From positions 3,264 to 11,756 of the forward strand of contig DIJW01000079.1 of the NCBI GenBank assembly GCA_002421475.1: a stretch of 8,493 nucleotides of DNA. The letters are read 5' to 3'. Positions 6,049-8,493 of the stretch are shown here, in pieces. Made by a program: the position numbers and the translations under genes. Below the pieces are notes generated by a model. It was not told where the DNA came from, searched no databases, and worked only from the letters and a program-made list of their open reading frames with translations. Position 1 is the first letter of the stretch. The number at the start of each line of letters is the position of its first letter. The stretch comes from Thiomicrospira sp. UBA5634. Its GTDB lineage: Bacteria; Pseudomonadota; Gammaproteobacteria; Thiomicrospirales; Thiomicrospiraceae.

Positions 6049-7280
6049 TGAAATCGCCTTTTTTGATATTTTGGTTATTGTTGGTTGCGCTATTATTACA
6101 GGGTTGTGGTTCATCCGGTAAAACCGTGCGTATTCCGACAGAGTTAATGCCGATAACCAGCGATTATGATATGCAGTTTGCTTGGCAAGTTGGCCTAGGC
6201 AAAATGAGTGCTGCAGACGCGAAAGGCTTAAATATTGCCCTTGATAGTAAACGACTTTTTGTGGCATCAGCCGCCGGTGATTTGATGGCGTTACATAAAA
6301 CAAATCAAGCGCGTTTTACGGATCAAGTTATTTGGCATATTAAGTATGAAGCACGCATTACCTCAGGCCCGTTGCTACATGACAATCAGTTATTTATTGG
6401 TACCAGTAAAGGTGATGTATTTGCGTTATCGGCGGATAATGGGCAGATTATTTGGCAAGCCCAACTTAACAGCGAGCTGGTAAGTTTGCCGGTATTGGCG
6501 GATGGTCGCTTATTTGTCCGCACCAATGATGGCCGAGTGTTGGCGTTAAATGCGCTTAATGGTGATGTGGTATGGACTGCCGAACACCAATTGCCCAATT
6601 TATTTTTGCGCGGTGCGGCAGCAGTACTGGTCGAGAATGGCGTGTTATATGTGGGACGCGAGAGTGGTTTTGTCGAAGCTTTATCTGCCGCTACCGGTGA
6701 GAAACACTGGGAAGCGCGCGTAGCGATACCTCGTGGACGTACGGACTTAGAGCGTATGGTTGATGTACAGTCAGGCCTGGTGCTTGATTCTGGTCGTTTA
6801 TTTGTTCTGAGTTATAACGGACGTTTAGCGGCATTAAATCCGCAGAATGGTAATTTCTTATGGGCGAAAGACCTATCGGGATACCGAGATTTTGTGCTGG
6901 ATCGCCAAGCGTTATATGTGATTGATGAGGATGATGTGTTGCGCGCATTTGATTTAGCAAGCGGAACAGAATATTGGTCACAACAACAATTTAAATATCG
7001 CATGTTGGGTGATGTTCAGTGGGATAGAGGACAACTGTTAGTTGATGACGGTTTGGGCTATTTGCATTGGGTTAACCCACGCGATGGTAGTATGCTTGGC
7101 CGTGCCAAATTAGCCAATCATTTAGATTCCGGCCAGACGTTATTGAGAATTGCGCGTGACAATGATCAATACTTTGTGCTGGATGCGGATGCCAATATCA
7201 GTGCTTACCAACGCAAGCCTAACCCGCTTGCACGCGAAGGGCGTTCCCCTTTATCTAGTCAGCAGAGAATTACCCCATGA
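6048..7280 (+). CDS. bamB: BamB, outer-membrane protein assembly lipoprotein
   Basis: This 410-residue lipoprotein is the beta-propeller subunit of the BAM complex, which inserts beta-barrel proteins into the outer membrane from the periplasmic side. The N-terminus is a lipoprotein signal: hydrophobic 4-17, then lipobox LQGC with the lipidated C20; G21 at +2 fits sorting to the outer membrane. The mature part carries PQQ-like blades of the form A-L-x5-G-x3-W: 126-136, 166-176, 211-221, 262-272, and a variant starting AF at 300-310. The length is close to E. coli BamB (392). The ATG at 6048 shares one base with the yfgM stop and has no strong Shine-Dalgarno sequence, so coupling to yfgM is likely. 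The end overlaps der by ATGA, a common bamB-der arrangement. Confidence 0.95.
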   Translation: MKSPFLIFWLLLVALLLQGCGSSGKTVRIPTELMPITSDYDMQFAWQVGLGKMSAADAKGLNIALDSKRLFVASAAGDLMALHKTNQARFTDQVIWHIKYEARITSGPLLHDNQLFIGTSKGDVFALSADNGQIIWQAQLNSELVSLPVLADGRLFVRTNDGRVLALNALNGDVVWTAEHQLPNLFLRGAAAVLVENGVLYVGRESGFVEALSAATGEKHWEARVAIPRGRTDLERMVDVQSGLVLDSGRLFVLSYNGRLAALNPQNGNFLWAKDLSGYRDFVLDRQALYVIDEDDVLRAFDLASGTEYWSQQQFKYRMLGDVQWDRGQLLVDDGLGYLHWVNPRDGSMLGRAKLANHLDSGQTLLRIARDNDQYFVLDADANISAYQRKPNPLAREGRSPLSSQQRITP

Positions 7281-8493
7281 GTAAGCCGATTATTGCTTTA
7301 GTAGGTCGGCCGAATGTCGGTAAATCGACATTATTTAACCGATTAACCAAAACGCGCGACGCCATTGTTGCCGATTATCCGGGTCTGACTCGCGACCGCC
7401 AATACGGTACAGGACGCGTGGGGGATTATCCTTATATTGTGGTCGATACCGGCGGTTTGAGCGGTGAAGCTGACGGTGTTGATCCGCTGATGGCCGGTCA
7501 GGTGCAGCAGGCGTTGGAAGAGGCGCACGCGATTTTCTTTTTGACCGATGGCCGTGCCGGCGTAACGCCTGCAGACGAAGCGATTGCGCAGTTTGTGCGC
7601 GGTTACGGTAAACCGGTGCAGTTGTTGGTGAATAAAACCGAGGGTTGTAATTTATCGGTATTAACCGCCGAGTTTTACTGCTTGGGTTTGGGTGAGCCGA
7701 TTGGTATTTCGTCAGCGCACGGTGATAACGTCGCCGAGGCTGTGGATGAGCTGATTGAACGTTTACCTATGGTTGAAGACGTTGATGCGATGGATTTAGA
7801 TGAAAATCCAGGCATTCGGGTGGCGGTGATCGGTCGTCCTAACGTGGGTAAATCTACCTTGGTCAACCGTATGCTTGGTGAAGAACGTGTGGTCGCGTTC
7901 GATATGCCCGGTACAACTCGAGACAGTATTTATATTCCGTTTGAACGCGATGGTCAGTTATACACCTTGATTGATACCGCGGGTGTGCGTCGGCGCAAAA
8001 ATGTTGCCGAAAAAGTAGAAAAGTTCAGCGTTATTAAAGCCATTGAAGCGATGGAAGATGCGCATGTAGTGGTGATGTTGATGGACGGATCCGAAGGCAT
8101 TACCGACCAAGACCTAACTCTGTTAGGTTTGGCGATTGAGTCCGGTCGCGGCTTGGTTTTAGCTGTGAATAAGTGGGATCACCTTGACCCGGATCAGCGC
8201 AAAAAAATTAAACATGAGCTGGATTATCGGTTGCAGTTTATTGATTATGCCAAAACGCATTTGATTTCTGCTTTACACGGTACTGGGGTGGGCGACTTAT
8301 TTAAAACCATTAAACAGGTTTATAAAGACGCCACCAATAAGGTTTCTACTTCTGATTTGAACCGCGTGTTGGAGCAGGCTATTTTGGATCACCAACCGCC
8401 ATTAGTCGGTGGTCGCCGCCTAAAAATGCGTTATGCGCATTTAGGTGGGTTAAATCCGCCGCGTGTGATTATTCACGGCAATAAACTGGATAA
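7277..8493 (+). CDS. der: Der (EngA), double-domain ribosome-assembly GTPase, 3' end outside window
   Basis: The frame is open from the ATG at 7277 to the window end, giving 405 residues without a stop; comparison with E. coli Der (490) suggests that roughly 50-80 residues are missing. Der acts in 50S ribosomal subunit maturation. GTPase domain 1 has P-loop GRPNVGKS (10-17), G2 PGLTRD (35-40), G3 DTGG (57-60) and G4 NKTE (119-122). Domain 2 has P-loop GRPNVGKS (186-193), PGTTRD (211-216), DTAG (233-236) and G4 NKWD (298-301). The KH-like C-terminal domain begins near residue 357 and contains HQPPLVGGRRLKMRYAH (372-388). The acidic linker is at about 166-178. G4 of domain 1 has Glu in place of the usual Asp. 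The start overlaps the bamB stop in ATGA, indicating coupling. Confidence 0.97.
   Translation, partial: MSKPIIALVGRPNVGKSTLFNRLTKTRDAIVADYPGLTRDRQYGTGRVGDYPYIVVDTGGLSGEADGVDPLMAGQVQQALEEAHAIFFLTDGRAGVTPADEAIAQFVRGYGKPVQLLVNKTEGCNLSVLTAEFYCLGLGEPIGISSAHGDNVAEAVDELIERLPMVEDVDAMDLDENPGIRVAVIGRPNVGKSTLVNRMLGEERVVAFDMPGTTRDSIYIPFERDGQLYTLIDTAGVRRRKNVAEKVEKFSVIKAIEAMEDAHVVVMLMDGSEGITDQDLTLLGLAIESGRGLVLAVNKWDHLDPDQRKKIKHELDYRLQFIDYAKTHLISALHGTGVGDLFKTIKQVYKDATNKVSTSDLNRVLEQAILDHQPPLVGGRRLKMRYAHLGGLNPPRVIIHGNKLD

Noticed and set aside
8112..8128. 7-bp hairpin with a 3-base loop in der
   Set aside because: It is inside the conserved second GTPase domain and is not followed by a T-run, so it is probably chance.

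Overview
This window is a housekeeping stretch of a gammaproteobacterial chromosome. Every gene is on the + strand and coding is almost continuous. The order is trmJ(3' end)-cysE-iscR-iscA-ndk-rlmN-rodZ-hisS-yfgM-bamB-der(5' part), a compressed version of the isc/ndk/rlmN/hisS/bamB/der neighbourhood known from Pseudomonas, Azotobacter and enteric bacteria. IscR, Ndk, RlmN, HisS, YfgM, BamB and Der all look gammaproteobacterial. Base composition looks moderate (roughly mid-40s % GC by eye) and even throughout. The order within Gammaproteobacteria cannot be fixed from this sequence. There are no mobile elements, RNA genes, CRISPR arrays or signs of recent transfer, and no gene-free stretch longer than about 150 bases.

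Left part (1-1865): the end of the tRNA methyltransferase gene trmJ overlaps cysE (serine acetyltransferase, cysteine synthesis) by 8 bases. The short gap after cysE holds an inverted repeat, a good sigma70-type promoter and a 21/25 match to the IscR type 1 operator. These are followed by iscR and, only 10 bases later, iscA. A strong intrinsic terminator closes this unit. In relatives iscS, iscU, hscB, hscA, fdx and iscX would sit in or after this block; here they are absent from the locus. The retained Fe-S ligands of IscR and the retained operator suggest that IscR still senses Fe-S status, while core assembly must be encoded elsewhere (isc or suf).

Right part (1866-8493): ndk, rlmN, rodZ, hisS, yfgM, bamB and der follow without another visible terminator. 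pilF (usually between rlmN and rodZ) and ispG (usually between rodZ and hisS) are missing, and the rodZ product is a short form that lacks the C-terminal periplasmic domain. From rodZ onward the genes are packed tightly: an 8-base gap, then overlaps of 4, 1 and 4 bases, which suggests one translationally coupled unit. It joins histidyl-tRNA synthesis, periplasmic chaperone work (YfgM), outer-membrane protein assembly (BamB) and ribosome biogenesis (Der).

I see no wholly new system. The points most worth checking are the reduced isc locus with its preserved IscR operator, the truncated RodZ between two missing genes, and the inverted repeat that spans the cysE stop codon and the iscR promoter.
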